A stretch of 64,000 bases of DNA, taken from NCBI RefSeq assembly GCF_900110915.1, contig NZ_FOFG01000002.1, positions 1 through 64,000 of the forward strand. Reading direction: 5' to 3'. The first letter of the stretch is position 1. Each line of letters starts with the position of its first letter. Position numbers and translations under genes: made by a program. Of this stretch, positions 8,014-15,807 are shown one piece after another. Origin of the DNA: Faunimonas pinastri (lineage in GTDB: Bacteria; Pseudomonadota; Alphaproteobacteria; Rhizobiales; Afifellaceae). The notes below the pieces were generated by a model, which was not told where the DNA came from, searched no databases, and worked only from the letters and a program-made list of their open reading frames with translations.

Positions 8014-9117
8014 TTGAGCGGAGAAACATTTGCCATCGTCGGCTGCGTGAACCGGGAGGCCCCGCATTTCCAGCAAGCGCGCGGCACCGGTATCGCCGTG
8101 TTCCGGTTCGACGAGAACACCGGCCGCCTGGAACTCGCCAGCGAGACCTCGGGAATCGACAACCCGACCTTCCTCTCGATCCACCCCGAGAACGGCTGCA
8201 TCTATGCCAATTCCGAGGTTTTCGGCTGGCATGAAGGAACGGTGAGCGCCTACAGGCTGGACCCGGCGGGCGGCAGGCTCGTCTACATCAACAAGCAGCC
8301 GACCCTCGGCAGCATCGCCGCCTTCAATGAAGCCGACCGAACGGGCCGCTTCCTGGCCCTGGTGAACTACGCAATGTTCGCCCCCACGCAGGCGCCGAAC
8401 CAGGCGCTTGTGGTGTTCCCGATCCGCCCGGACGGAAGCCTCGGCGCGTCCGCCTCGAGCGTCGGATATTCCGGCAGCGGACCGGATGCGGAACGGCAGG
8501 ACAGATCGCATCCGCACTGCGTGCAGGCGAGCCCCGACAACCGCTTTCTCGTCGTGGCCGATCTCGGCAGCGACCGGCTCCTCGCCTTCCCCTTCGATGC
8601 GGCCACCGGGCAGGTGGGCGCGCCGCCGGTGGAAAGCCCCCTGCCGCCCGGCTCCGGCCCGCGCCATTTCCGCTTCCACGGCAACGGGCGCAACGCCTAT
8701 GTCATCAACGAGCTCGCCTCGACCGTCTCGGTCCTTGGCTTCGATCGGGCCAGCGGCTCTTTCGACCTCCTGCAAACCGTATCCACGGTGCCGGACGGCG
8801 TGGCGGAGAATTATTGCGCCGAGCTTCTGCTGAGCCCGGACTGCCGGTTCCTCTATGGCGCCAACCGGGGACATGACAGCATCGCGAGCTTCCGGGTCGA
8901 TCCCGAAACGGGCCTTATCGAGCCGACCGGTCATCACCCGAGCGGCGGGCGGTTTCCGCGGAACTTCACGATCTCCCGGAGCGGTCGCTTCATGCTGGTC
9001 GCCAACCAGAACAGCGACAGCATCGTCACGCTGGCGATCGACGGAGAAACCGGCACGCTGGGCGATACCGGCGAAAAGGCGAGCATCGGCACGCCCGTCT
9101 GCATCCGCCTGACCTGA
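8014..9117 (+). CDS. Lactonase family protein (6-phosphogluconolactonase-like beta-propeller)
   Basis: This 367-residue protein belongs to the Lactonase/YbhE-like seven-bladed beta-propeller family. Repeated blade motifs are visible, such as NPTFLSIHPENGCIYANSE, SHPHCVQASPDNRFLVVADL, GPRHFRFHGNGRNAYVINE and FPRNFTISRSGRFMLVANQN. Family members hydrolyse sugar lactones, which fits a product made by the two reductase/dehydrogenase enzymes upstream. The start is a TTG at 8014, supported by AGGAGG 9 nt upstream and by the match of the residues that follow to the family start; longer readings run into the previous gene. It ends the run and is followed by a bidirectional terminator-like hairpin. 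Confidence 0.87.
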   Translation: MSGETFAIVGCVNREAPHFQQARGTGIAVFRFDENTGRLELASETSGIDNPTFLSIHPENGCIYANSEVFGWHEGTVSAYRLDPAGGRLVYINKQPTLGSIAAFNEADRTGRFLALVNYAMFAPTQAPNQALVVFPIRPDGSLGASASSVGYSGSGPDAERQDRSHPHCVQASPDNRFLVVADLGSDRLLAFPFDAATGQVGAPPVESPLPPGSGPRHFRFHGNGRNAYVINELASTVSVLGFDRASGSFDLLQTVSTVPDGVAENYCAELLLSPDCRFLYGANRGHDSIASFRVDPETGLIEPTGHHPSGGRFPRNFTISRSGRFMLVANQNSDSIVTLAIDGETGTLGDTGEKASIGTPVCIRLT

Positions 9118-9125
9118 ACGACCTT

Positions 9126-9148
9126 GCGGCGGGAGACTTGCCCGCCGC
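9126..9148. terminator. Convergent terminator-like hairpin
   Basis: GCGGCGGG (9126-9133) and CCCGCCGC (9141-9148) form a perfect 8-bp stem with a 7-nt loop. It lies between the lactonase gene and the convergent dehydrogenase gene and could serve both strands. Confidence 0.5.
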
Positions 9149-9160
9149 CCTTCCCGGCGG

Positions 9161-10183
9161 TCAGACCTCGACGATCGCCTTCACCACCCCTGCAGCCGGA
9201 TCCAGCAGACCGGCGAACTGCGCCGGCACGTCGGAAAGGCTCATCCTGTGCGTGTTGATGGCCTCGCAGGGGATCTGCCCGGCCCGCATGGCCGTCAGCA
9301 CCGTCTCGAAATCCTCTACCGTCGCGTTGCGGCTGCCCAGCAGCGTGGTTTCCCGCTTGTGGAATTCCGGGTCCGAAAACGTGATGTCGGCGCTGACGAT
9401 AGACACCAGCACGTAGCTTCCGCCATGTGCGACGAAGCCGAAGCCGCGCTCCATGGCCTTCGAATTACCGGTCGCGTCGAACACCACGTCGAAGAAATCA
9501 CCGTCCGTGAGTTCGGCAAGCCTCGTCTGGTCATCCGGCCCGATCCGGACGGAATTGGCGATGCCCAGGTGCGTTTCGCAGAAGGCGAGCCGGTCGGCGC
9601 GCATGTCGAGCATGGTCACCGTTGCTCCCCGAAGCTTCGCGAAAAGCGCCACGGACATGCCGATGGGGCCGGCCCCGACGACGAGGACCTTCTGACCTTC
9701 CTTCACGCCACCACGGCGAACCGCGTGGGCGCCGATCGCCATGAATTCGACCATCGCGGCTTGGTCGAGGCTCACCCCCTCCGCCTTGCGCACGAATGGC
9801 TCCGGCAGGCTCAGCCACTCCGTCATGCCGCCGTCGCGATGGACGCCGAGCACCTGCAGGTCGCGGCAGGCATTGTTTTTGCCCGCGCGGCAGGCGTTGC
9901 AGCGGCCGCAGGAGAGATAGGGGATGATGTAGACGACATCGCCCACGGAAAGCGAGCTGCCGGATGGAGCCTCCTCCACCAATCCCGCCAGTTCATGGCC
10001 CATGACGCGCGGATAGCTGAGATAAGGCTGGTTGCCGGAGAAGATGTGCAGGTCGGTCCCGCAGACGCCGACGCGCCGGATACGCACCAGCACCTCGTCT
10101 GGCTGGCGCGAGGGCTTGTCGCGCTCGATCTGGGTCAGCTTGCCGGGTTCGTCGCAGATTACCGCCAACATGTCAGTCACCAT
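9161..10183 (-). CDS. Zinc-dependent alcohol/polyol dehydrogenase (MDR family)
   Basis: This 340-residue medium-chain dehydrogenase has the catalytic zinc ligands C41 (GVCGTDLH) and H62/E63 (GHE), four structural zinc cysteines at 92, 95, 98 and 106, and the NAD-binding motif GAGPIG at 170-175. It resembles L-idonate, L-galactonate and sorbitol dehydrogenase relatives that oxidise a secondary hydroxyl of sugars or sugar acids. It converges on the lactonase gene, so it is a separate transcript, but it could act on the acid released by the lactonase. Start choice is between ATG at 10183 and ATG at 10171. Confidence 0.88.
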   Translation of the reverse strand: MVTDMLAVICDEPGKLTQIERDKPSRQPDEVLVRIRRVGVCGTDLHIFSGNQPYLSYPRVMGHELAGLVEEAPSGSSLSVGDVVYIIPYLSCGRCNACRAGKNNACRDLQVLGVHRDGGMTEWLSLPEPFVRKAEGVSLDQAAMVEFMAIGAHAVRRGGVKEGQKVLVVGAGPIGMSVALFAKLRGATVTMLDMRADRLAFCETHLGIANSVRIGPDDQTRLAELTDGDFFDVVFDATGNSKAMERGFGFVAHGGSYVLVSIVSADITFSDPEFHKRETTLLGSRNATVEDFETVLTAMRAGQIPCEAINTHRMSLSDVPAQFAGLLDPAAGVVKAIVEV

Positions 10184-10491
10184 CCCATGTGCCCGGTTGC
10201 TACGGGCTTAACCTTGCTGCTTAGCGGCAAGCCAGGACCGGGGCCAGTGCCGGAAGGATTGCGCGGCCGGTAAGTCTTTCCGTTTCCGGCCGACATGCTC
10301 GCCGCCGATGACGGGTTGCCGGAACCTGATATCGCTCATGGCGCCACATAGCCTGCCGAGCCAGATCCCTAAATCCATCAAGTTAGTTGACTGACTCGTG
10401 TTGGACCTTCTAACTCTGACTCCGGATCGGGATGAAGGGCGCCATCGCCTCCTTTTCCTCGCGATCCAGCTCTGTGGTGAGGTGTCCAGAC
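10184..10491. other. Non-coding stretch upstream of the zinc dehydrogenase
   Basis: About 300 bp without a convincing gene. It must hold the promoter of the minus-strand dehydrogenase. An imperfect hairpin candidate (CGGCCGG at 10264-10270 with CCGGCCG at 10286-10292, 15-nt loop) and an AT-richer stretch around 10365-10395 are the only structures I see. Confidence 0.4.
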
Positions 10492-10632
10492 ATGCAGAAA
10501 CATCTGAGACCGCAGCATGCAGGTTCGGCCTGGGGTCAACCGCGGCGGCCGCGCGCGGCCGCTTTCCTGATGGGAACGGCTTTCGCCGTGATTCTCCTGG
10601 CCCTCGCGCTAAGCGCCGCCCTCGGCGCCTGA
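10492..10632 (+). CDS. Possible 46-residue single-span membrane peptide
   Basis: A short frame starts at ATG 10492 after GAGGTG and encodes a basic N-terminal half followed by one hydrophobic span (AAAFLMGTAFAVILLALALS) and a short tail. Small membrane proteins often have this shape: a positively charged inside end and one helix. I recognise no family. The frame stays open further upstream, to ATG 10432, but without a better ribosome binding site. It stands alone between two minus-strand dehydrogenase genes, so expression is uncertain. Confidence 0.35.
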   Translation: MQKHLRPQHAGSAWGQPRRPRAAAFLMGTAFAVILLALALSAALGA

Positions 10633-10693
10633 CGTATCGATCACCCCCGGGCCATGTCCTGAACTCCTCGCCGCAGCACTCACCGGCGTGAAA

Positions 10694-10722
10694 CGGCGGG
10701 CACCCTCGCCGGGCACCCGCCG
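10694..10722. terminator. Weak hairpin downstream of the YahK-type dehydrogenase gene
   Basis: CGGCGGG (10694-10700) can pair with CCCGCCG (10716-10722) across a 15-nt loop. It lies just beyond the stop of the minus-strand dehydrogenase gene, with no clear T-run. Confidence 0.25.
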
Positions 10723-10733
10723 CATCGTGGTTC

Positions 10734-11786
10734 TCAGGCGGCCAGCGTCGCGTTGTCGATGACGAACCGGTATTTCACGTCGCTCCGCTGCATCCGGTCG
10801 TAGGCCTTGTCGATCTCGTCCATCCGGATCATCTCGATGTCGGCCACGACGCCGTGCTCGGCACAGAAGTCGAGCATCTCCTGCGTCTCGGCGATGCCGC
10901 CGATCAGCGATCCCGCAATGCTGCGGCGCTTGAAGATCAGCGCGGATACGTCCGGCGAGGGATGCGGATGTTCGGGCACGCCGACCAGCGTCATGGTCCC
11001 GTCCCGCTTCAGGAGCGTGGCGAAGGCATCGAGGCTGTGGCTTGCCGCCACGGTATTGAGGATGAAGTCGAAGCTGTTGGCGTGCGCGCCCATTTCCTCG
11101 GTGTTGCGCGAATTGATCACCTCGTCGGCGCCGAGCGCCCGCGCATCCTCGCGCTTGCTCTCCGACGTGGTGAAGGCCACCACATGTGCGCCCATCGCAT
11201 GGGCGAGCTTCACGCCCATGTGGCCCAGGCCGCCGATGCCGACGATGCCGACCTTCTTGCCCGGTCCGGCCTTCCAGTGGCGGAGCGGCGAGTAGGTGGT
11301 GATGCCTGCGCAAAGCAGCGGCGCGACGGCCGCGAGCTGCTCGGCGGAATGCCTGATTTTGAGGACGAACCTGTCGTCCACCACGATGCGCTGCGAGTAG
11401 CCGCCGAGCGTATAGCCGGGTGCGTCCGGCGTCGCGGCGTTATAGGTGCCGGTAAACCCGTTTTCGCAGAACTGCTCCAGCCCTTCCGCGCAGGAATCGC
11501 AATGCTGGCAGCTGTCCACCATGCAGCCGACGCCGACGACATCGCCCACCTTGAACGCGGTGACATCGCCGCCGACCGCGCTGACATGGCCCACGATCTC
11601 GTGGCCGGGGATGCAGGGATAGACCGTGCCGCCCCACTCGGAGCGGACCGTGTGGAGGTCGGAGTGGCAGACGCCGCAAAAGGCGATGTCGATCTGGACG
11701 TCGCGCGCGCCGGGTTCGCGGCGCTCGATGTTCATGGATTCCAGCGGCTTGTCGGCCGCGGTCGCGCCATAGGCCTTGATCGTCAT
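10734..11786 (-). CDS. NAD(P)-dependent alcohol dehydrogenase (YahK/cinnamyl-alcohol type)
   Basis: This 350-residue zinc enzyme of the medium-chain family matches YahK and plant-type cinnamyl alcohol dehydrogenases, which reduce aldehydes with NADPH. Catalytic zinc ligands are C40 (CGVCHSDLH) and H62 (PGHEIVG); structural zinc cysteines are at 93, 96, 99 and 107; the nucleotide-binding motif GIGGLGHMG follows near residue 183. The segment TTYSPLRHWKAGPGKKVGIV is diagnostic of the subfamily. The LysR gene lies upstream in the same direction and may regulate it. A general aldehyde-detoxifying role is likely. Confidence 0.9.
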   Translation of the reverse strand: MTIKAYGATAADKPLESMNIERREPGARDVQIDIAFCGVCHSDLHTVRSEWGGTVYPCIPGHEIVGHVSAVGGDVTAFKVGDVVGVGCMVDSCQHCDSCAEGLEQFCENGFTGTYNAATPDAPGYTLGGYSQRIVVDDRFVLKIRHSAEQLAAVAPLLCAGITTYSPLRHWKAGPGKKVGIVGIGGLGHMGVKLAHAMGAHVVAFTTSESKREDARALGADEVINSRNTEEMGAHANSFDFILNTVAASHSLDAFATLLKRDGTMTLVGVPEHPHPSPDVSALIFKRRSIAGSLIGGIAETQEMLDFCAEHGVVADIEMIRMDEIDKAYDRMQRSDVKYRFVIDNATLAA

Positions 11787-11909
11787 GATGATCTCCTGGG
11801 AGGGCAGCGCCGTTGGCGCCGGGACGAGCAGGAGATAACGACGGTCAGGTACCGGGGTTAGCCGTCGCGTCGTCCATGGAGCGATGAGCCGAATTCAACG
11901 TGGCCTCGC

Positions 11910-12818
11910 TCAGAGGCCAAGAGGCCGAAGCTCCCGGATCAGTTCCACAAGGAGACGGAGGCCTGTCGGCACCTGTCGGCGGCTGGGATAGTAGAGGTGA
12001 TAGCCCGGCCCCATGGTCGACCAGTCCTCCAGCACCATGCGCAGCGTTCCGGCGCGGAGATAGGGCGCGAACACCTGTTCCACGCCGTATGTCAGCCCCG
12101 CGTCGTGCAACGCCATGGACAGCATGACGCCCGTATCGTTGCCGAGGATCCGGCTCGGAACGCCGATGGAGAACTCTCCGTCGGGTCCCTCGAATTCCCA
12201 ACGATAGACCCGGTCGTCGCCCTGCCGGAAGCCGAGACAGCGATGACCCAGCAGGTCCTCCGGGCGCTCCGGCGTGCCGAACCGCTCCAGATAGGCCGGT
12301 GAGGCCACGACGACCCAGCGCAGGTCGGCGGACAGGCGCTGGGCGATCATGTCTTCCGGTACGGTGCCGCCATGGCGGATGCCGGCATCGAACCCGTCGG
12401 CCACGACATCGACCATCCGATTGCTGGCGACGATATCGACCTGGATATCGGGGTAGCGTTCGGAAAAGACGGGCAGCACCGGCCCGAGCAGCAGGGAGGC
12501 AGCATCCGCCACGACGTTCAGCCGGATGCGCCCGGCCGGGGCATCGCGGAAGCGGTTCAGGTTTTCGACCGCCTGCCCCACCGCCTCGAACGGCTGGGTG
12601 ATCGCGGCGCGCAGTTCTTCGCCCGCCGCCGTCAACGTGACCGAGCGGTTGGTGCGGTTCAGCAGTCGGACCCCAAGCCGGTCCTCCAGTCCCTTGAGCG
12701 CGTGGCTGAGCGCCGAGGCGCTGACGCCCACCTCCAGCCCGGCAAGCCGGAAGCTGCGGTGTCTGGCAATCGCTAGGAAGTAGGTGAAATCCGCAAGATC
12801 GGAACGGCGTACCGGCAT
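11910..12818 (-). CDS. LysR family transcriptional regulator
   Basis: This 302-residue protein has an N-terminal winged helix (residues 5-64, with FRLAGLEVGVSASALSHALKGLEDRLGVRLLNR split over helix-turn-helix and wing) and a C-terminal periplasmic-binding-like effector domain starting near RIRLNVVADAASLLL. This is the CrgA/DsdC-like class that often controls neighbouring oxidoreductases. It is transcribed in the same direction as the alcohol dehydrogenase 123 bp downstream, and follows the cupin gene, so it may regulate both. The ligand is unknown. Confidence 0.9.
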   Translation of the reverse strand: MPVRRSDLADFTYFLAIARHRSFRLAGLEVGVSASALSHALKGLEDRLGVRLLNRTNRSVTLTAAGEELRAAITQPFEAVGQAVENLNRFRDAPAGRIRLNVVADAASLLLGPVLPVFSERYPDIQVDIVASNRMVDVVADGFDAGIRHGGTVPEDMIAQRLSADLRWVVVASPAYLERFGTPERPEDLLGHRCLGFRQGDDRVYRWEFEGPDGEFSIGVPSRILGNDTGVMLSMALHDAGLTYGVEQVFAPYLRAGTLRMVLEDWSTMGPGYHLYYPSRRQVPTGLRLLVELIRELRPLGL

Positions 12819-12927
12819 GAGAGCTATGTGCGCCGTTCAGGGGCTCGTGGCAATCGGACCTCCTGCCCCATGATCAGCGGATGCCGCCGCAGCCGACCGC
12901 GCATACCCGAACTCACGCCCGGCGGCC

Positions 12928-13326
12928 TCAGGCCCGATAATGGTCGTCGTCGACCGGCTCGAGCCAGTCCACGTTCTTCCCGTCGCTGAACTCGGTCACG
13001 GCGATATGGGTCATGCCGGTGGTAGCGGTCGCGCCGTGCCAATGCTTCTCACCGGCCGCGAAGAAAACGGTATCGCCCGGATTGATCTCCTCGATCGCCC
13101 CGCCCTCGCGCTGAGCCCAGCCACGGCCCGCGGTGACGATGATCGTCTGGCCGGCCGGATGCGTATGCCACACGGTGCGAGAGCCCGGCGCGAAGGTGAC
13201 GCTGGAGGTGCTGACCCGGCTCGGCTCCTCGCCCCGCACCATGTTGTCGATGCGGACGCTGCCGGTAAAGTGGCCCGGAGTCGGGCCCGGCATGGAGGGA
13301 GAAGAAGCGTTGCGGGTGATCTTCAT
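12928..13326 (-). CDS. Small cupin-domain protein
   Basis: This 132-residue protein is a single cupin. The first metal motif is seen in VWHTHPAGQTIIVTAGRGWAQ and the second in NPGDTVFFAAGEKHWHGA, so it should bind one metal ion. It resembles the cupin hydroxynitrile-lyase-like and quinone/carboxymuconolactone-associated cupins found next to YahK dehydrogenases and LysR regulators. The ATG at 13326 follows GGAGAA. Its activity cannot be stated. Confidence 0.82.
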   Translation of the reverse strand: MKITRNASSPSMPGPTPGHFTGSVRIDNMVRGEEPSRVSTSSVTFAPGSRTVWHTHPAGQTIIVTAGRGWAQREGGAIEEINPGDTVFFAAGEKHWHGATATTGMTHIAVTEFSDGKNVDWLEPVDDDHYRA

Positions 13327-13477
13327 GGTCGTTCTCCAGGCTTGAGGCACCGGCGTGATCCCCGAGGTGGCCACGCCGCTCCGTCTCAAGTAGTGCCATC
13401 GCTGCCGGATTGAACCCGGCACTGCCTGCGCCTCGGTGAGCGTTCCTCAGGACCCCGGCGCAAGCCGCGCGGAACGG

Positions 13478-14491
13478 TCAGGCGCTGGCCCGGCAGACGA
13501 CCGCGAAACCGGTGTCGACGACGGTTTCCGCTGCGGCCTCGCCCGCCGCCCGGTTCAGGACCAGCGTCACCGCCTGCCACCCCATGTCGTGTGCATTCGG
13601 CTGCACGGTCGTGAGCCCGGGCGTAATCTCCGATGCGATCTCGTAATCGCCCCAGCCGGCGACCGCCAATCGCTCCGGCACGGCCCAGCCCCGTCGGCCG
13701 CATTCGAAGACGACGCCCGCCGCCACGATATCGGTGGGGCAAAGGACGACCTCGATGGCGGGATCGAGCCGGTGCAGCGCCTCCAGGGCGCTCGGGCCCG
13801 CCCCGAACCCGTCCGCTTCGTCCACGAGATGCACGAGGTCCGGCCGCAAACCGGCGGTCTCCATGCTTTCCCGGAACGCCGGCAGCCGCTCGGTGAAGCG
13901 CCGCGAGACCTCCCCGGCATAGCCGACAAAGCCGATCCGGCGGAGCCCTCGCGACAACACCGTCTCCACCAGCGCCCGGGTGGCGGCCGCCACGCAATAG
14001 CCCACGGCCATGTCGATGGGATCGTGGATCACCCATGTCTCGACGATCGGCACGCTGGTCTTGCGCAGGAGGTCGATCGTCGCCGGCTCGTGCTCGTTGC
14101 CGACGAGGATGATGCCGGCAACGCGAAGCCCAAGAAAAGTCGCCACCGCGACATGCTCCTGCACGGTTGTGTCGGCCAGCGTCAGGATCAATTCGTAGCC
14201 ATGCGCCGCCACCGCGTCCTGCATGCCCCGGACATACCGATAGAAGCTGGAATTCTTGATGGAGGGAATGACCGCGCCTATGACCCGGCTCTGCCCCGAT
14301 GCGAGATCGCCCGCCGCCCGATTGGGGACATAGCCATGGTCCGCCGCCACTTGCAGCACGCGGAGCCGCGTCTCCTCCTGCACCCGCTCCGGATGGCGGA
14401 ACGAGTTCGACACCGTCATCGGCGAGACCCCGGCGGCCTTCGCGACGAATTGCATCGTGATCCGGGGTGCGCTGCGATGCTCTCTGGTCAT
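13478..14491 (-). CDS. LacI family transcriptional regulator of the hydantoinase operon
   Basis: This protein (337 residues from ATG 14491) has a LacI-type helix-turn-helix at about residues 11-33 (ITMQFVAKAAGVSPMTVSNS), a hinge ending in GYVPNRAA, and a sugar-binding-protein-like core with the IGAVIPSIKNSSFYRYVRG start typical of the GntR/PurR-like branch. Upstream in-frame starts exist (ATG at 14521, GTG at 14566) but precede the family start. It diverges from the ABC/hydantoinase operon, and the perfect palindrome at 14600-14613 is its most likely operator. Repression relieved by the imported compound is the simplest model. Confidence 0.9.
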   Translation of the reverse strand: MTREHRSAPRITMQFVAKAAGVSPMTVSNSFRHPERVQEETRLRVLQVAADHGYVPNRAAGDLASGQSRVIGAVIPSIKNSSFYRYVRGMQDAVAAHGYELILTLADTTVQEHVAVATFLGLRVAGIILVGNEHEPATIDLLRKTSVPIVETWVIHDPIDMAVGYCVAAATRALVETVLSRGLRRIGFVGYAGEVSRRFTERLPAFRESMETAGLRPDLVHLVDEADGFGAGPSALEALHRLDPAIEVVLCPTDIVAAGVVFECGRRGWAVPERLAVAGWGDYEIASEITPGLTTVQPNAHDMGWQAVTLVLNRAAGEAAAETVVDTGFAVVCRASA

Positions 14492-14574
14492 CTCCCACCT
14501 GCCATTGGCGGATCGAGCCATGTACGCCCAAAAAGCAGGCAAGCTCCCAAGCCGGGCAAAATCCACCTGTCTGC

Positions 14575-14603
14575 TTGACAGATTTCCTCAGCGAGAGAAT
14601 TGT
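14575..14603 (+). promoter_or_regulatory. Candidate promoter of the hydantoinase operon
   Basis: A consensus -35 box TTGACA at 14575-14580 is followed after 17 bp by AATTGT (14598-14603), a weak -10. The -10 overlaps the left half of the palindrome at 14600-14613, as expected for a repressed promoter. Confidence 0.45.
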
Positions 14604-14613
14604 AGCGCTACAA
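14600..14613. promoter_or_regulatory. LacI-type operator palindrome
   Basis: TTGTAGCGCTACAA is a perfect 14-bp palindrome with the central CG step that LacI-family regulators recognise. It lies between the divergent lacI-type gene and the ABC ATPase gene, overlapping the candidate -10 element of the latter. Confidence 0.7.
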
Positions 14614-14639
14614 GACAGAAGAAGCGAAGCCCTTTCTAC

Positions 14640-15794
14640 ATGACTCCTTCTCGTGTGCCACGCAACGACGACCAGCCCCGGGATCTCGACGATGGCAGCT
14701 CGAGAGCGCCGGCGGCCGCCGAACTCGTGCTGGCGGGGGTGCGGAAATCCTATGGCGCGAACGTAGCCGTACGCGATCTCGATCTTCATCTTGAGGCCGG
14801 CGAGCTTCTGGCTCTGCTCGGCCCTTCCGGCTGTGGCAAGACGACGACGCTCCGCATGGTCGCCGGGTTCGAGCGGCCGGATACCGGCACGATCAGCATC
14901 GGCGGCAAGGATGTCACCGATCTCTCGCCGCACCGGCGCGATCTCGGCATGGTGTTCCAGAACTACAGCCTCTTCCCGCATCGGACGGTCGCGGAGAACA
15001 TCGCTTTCGGCCTGCGCATGGCAGGGATAGGACGCGCCGAGCGCGACCGGAAGGTGATGGAGATGCTGGACCTCATCCAGCTTCCCGGCCGTGGCGACAT
15101 GTATCCGCACCAGCTTTCCGGCGGACAGCAGCAGCGCGTCGCGCTCGGCCGGTCGCTGGTGGTAAACCCCAAGGTTCTGCTGCTGGACGAGCCGCTCGGC
15201 GCGCTCGACAAGTCGCTTCGGGAAAGCATGCAATTCGAGATCCGCGGCATGCAGCAGCGGCTCAGCATCACGACGCTGTTGGTCACGCATGACCAGGAGG
15301 AAGCGCTTTCCATGGCGGACCGCGTCGCCGTCATGAACGGCGGGCGCATCCTGCAGGTCGGCGCTCCCAGCGAGATCTACGACCGCCCGGAAAGCCGCTT
15401 CGTCGCGGAGTTTCTCGGCACGTCGAACATCTTCGAGGGCGAGGTCTCCGAGGATGGCGCCGGGCTGAAGCTGCCGCCGGGAGCCGCACCGATATCGGTC
15501 CCCCTCGCCGTCCGGCACCGTCCGGGCGAAACGCTGACGCTCTCGGTGCGACCGGAGCGGATGGCGCTCGGGCCGGAGGCGGAAAGCCTCGCCGCACGGT
15601 TCGAGGCCCGCGTGACCGGCGCGATCTTCCGTGGCACCTATGCCGCGTATCAGCTCCACGCCCCCGCGCTGGGGCGCGATCTCTTTGTCTACCGAATGGC
15701 CGACGGGCCGCTCGGCTCTGTTTCCTTCCGGCTGGGCGAGGTGCTGAGCCTCGGCTGGGCGCCGGAAGACGCCGTCATCGTGCGGTCGGAATAA
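14640..15794 (+). CDS. Polyamine-type ABC transporter ATPase (PotA-like)
   Basis: This 384-residue ATPase has Walker A GPSGCGKTT at 61-69, signature LSGGQQQRVALGRSL, Walker B VLLLDEPLGALD, and a C-terminal TOBE domain (LTLSVRPERMALGPEA). This matches the PotA/PotG group that drives import of spermidine, putrescine or similar cations. It is the first gene of the operon controlled by the palindromic operator upstream, and its membrane partners are encoded at 21005-22674. The N-terminal 28 residues precede the usual start of the fold and the ATG has only a weak ribosome binding site. Confidence 0.9.
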   Translation: MTPSRVPRNDDQPRDLDDGSSRAPAAAELVLAGVRKSYGANVAVRDLDLHLEAGELLALLGPSGCGKTTTLRMVAGFERPDTGTISIGGKDVTDLSPHRRDLGMVFQNYSLFPHRTVAENIAFGLRMAGIGRAERDRKVMEMLDLIQLPGRGDMYPHQLSGGQQQRVALGRSLVVNPKVLLLDEPLGALDKSLRESMQFEIRGMQQRLSITTLLVTHDQEEALSMADRVAVMNGGRILQVGAPSEIYDRPESRFVAEFLGTSNIFEGEVSEDGAGLKLPPGAAPISVPLAVRHRPGETLTLSVRPERMALGPEAESLAARFEARVTGAIFRGTYAAYQLHAPALGRDLFVYRMADGPLGSVSFRLGEVLSLGWAPEDAVIVRSE

Positions 15795-15807
15795 GGATTT
15801 GAAAACA

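Noticed and set aside
10264-10292. A CGGCCGG/CCGGCCG hairpin upstream of the zinc dehydrogenase as a riboswitch or terminator.
   Set aside because: The 15-nt loop, lack of T-run and high GC background make chance pairing likely.
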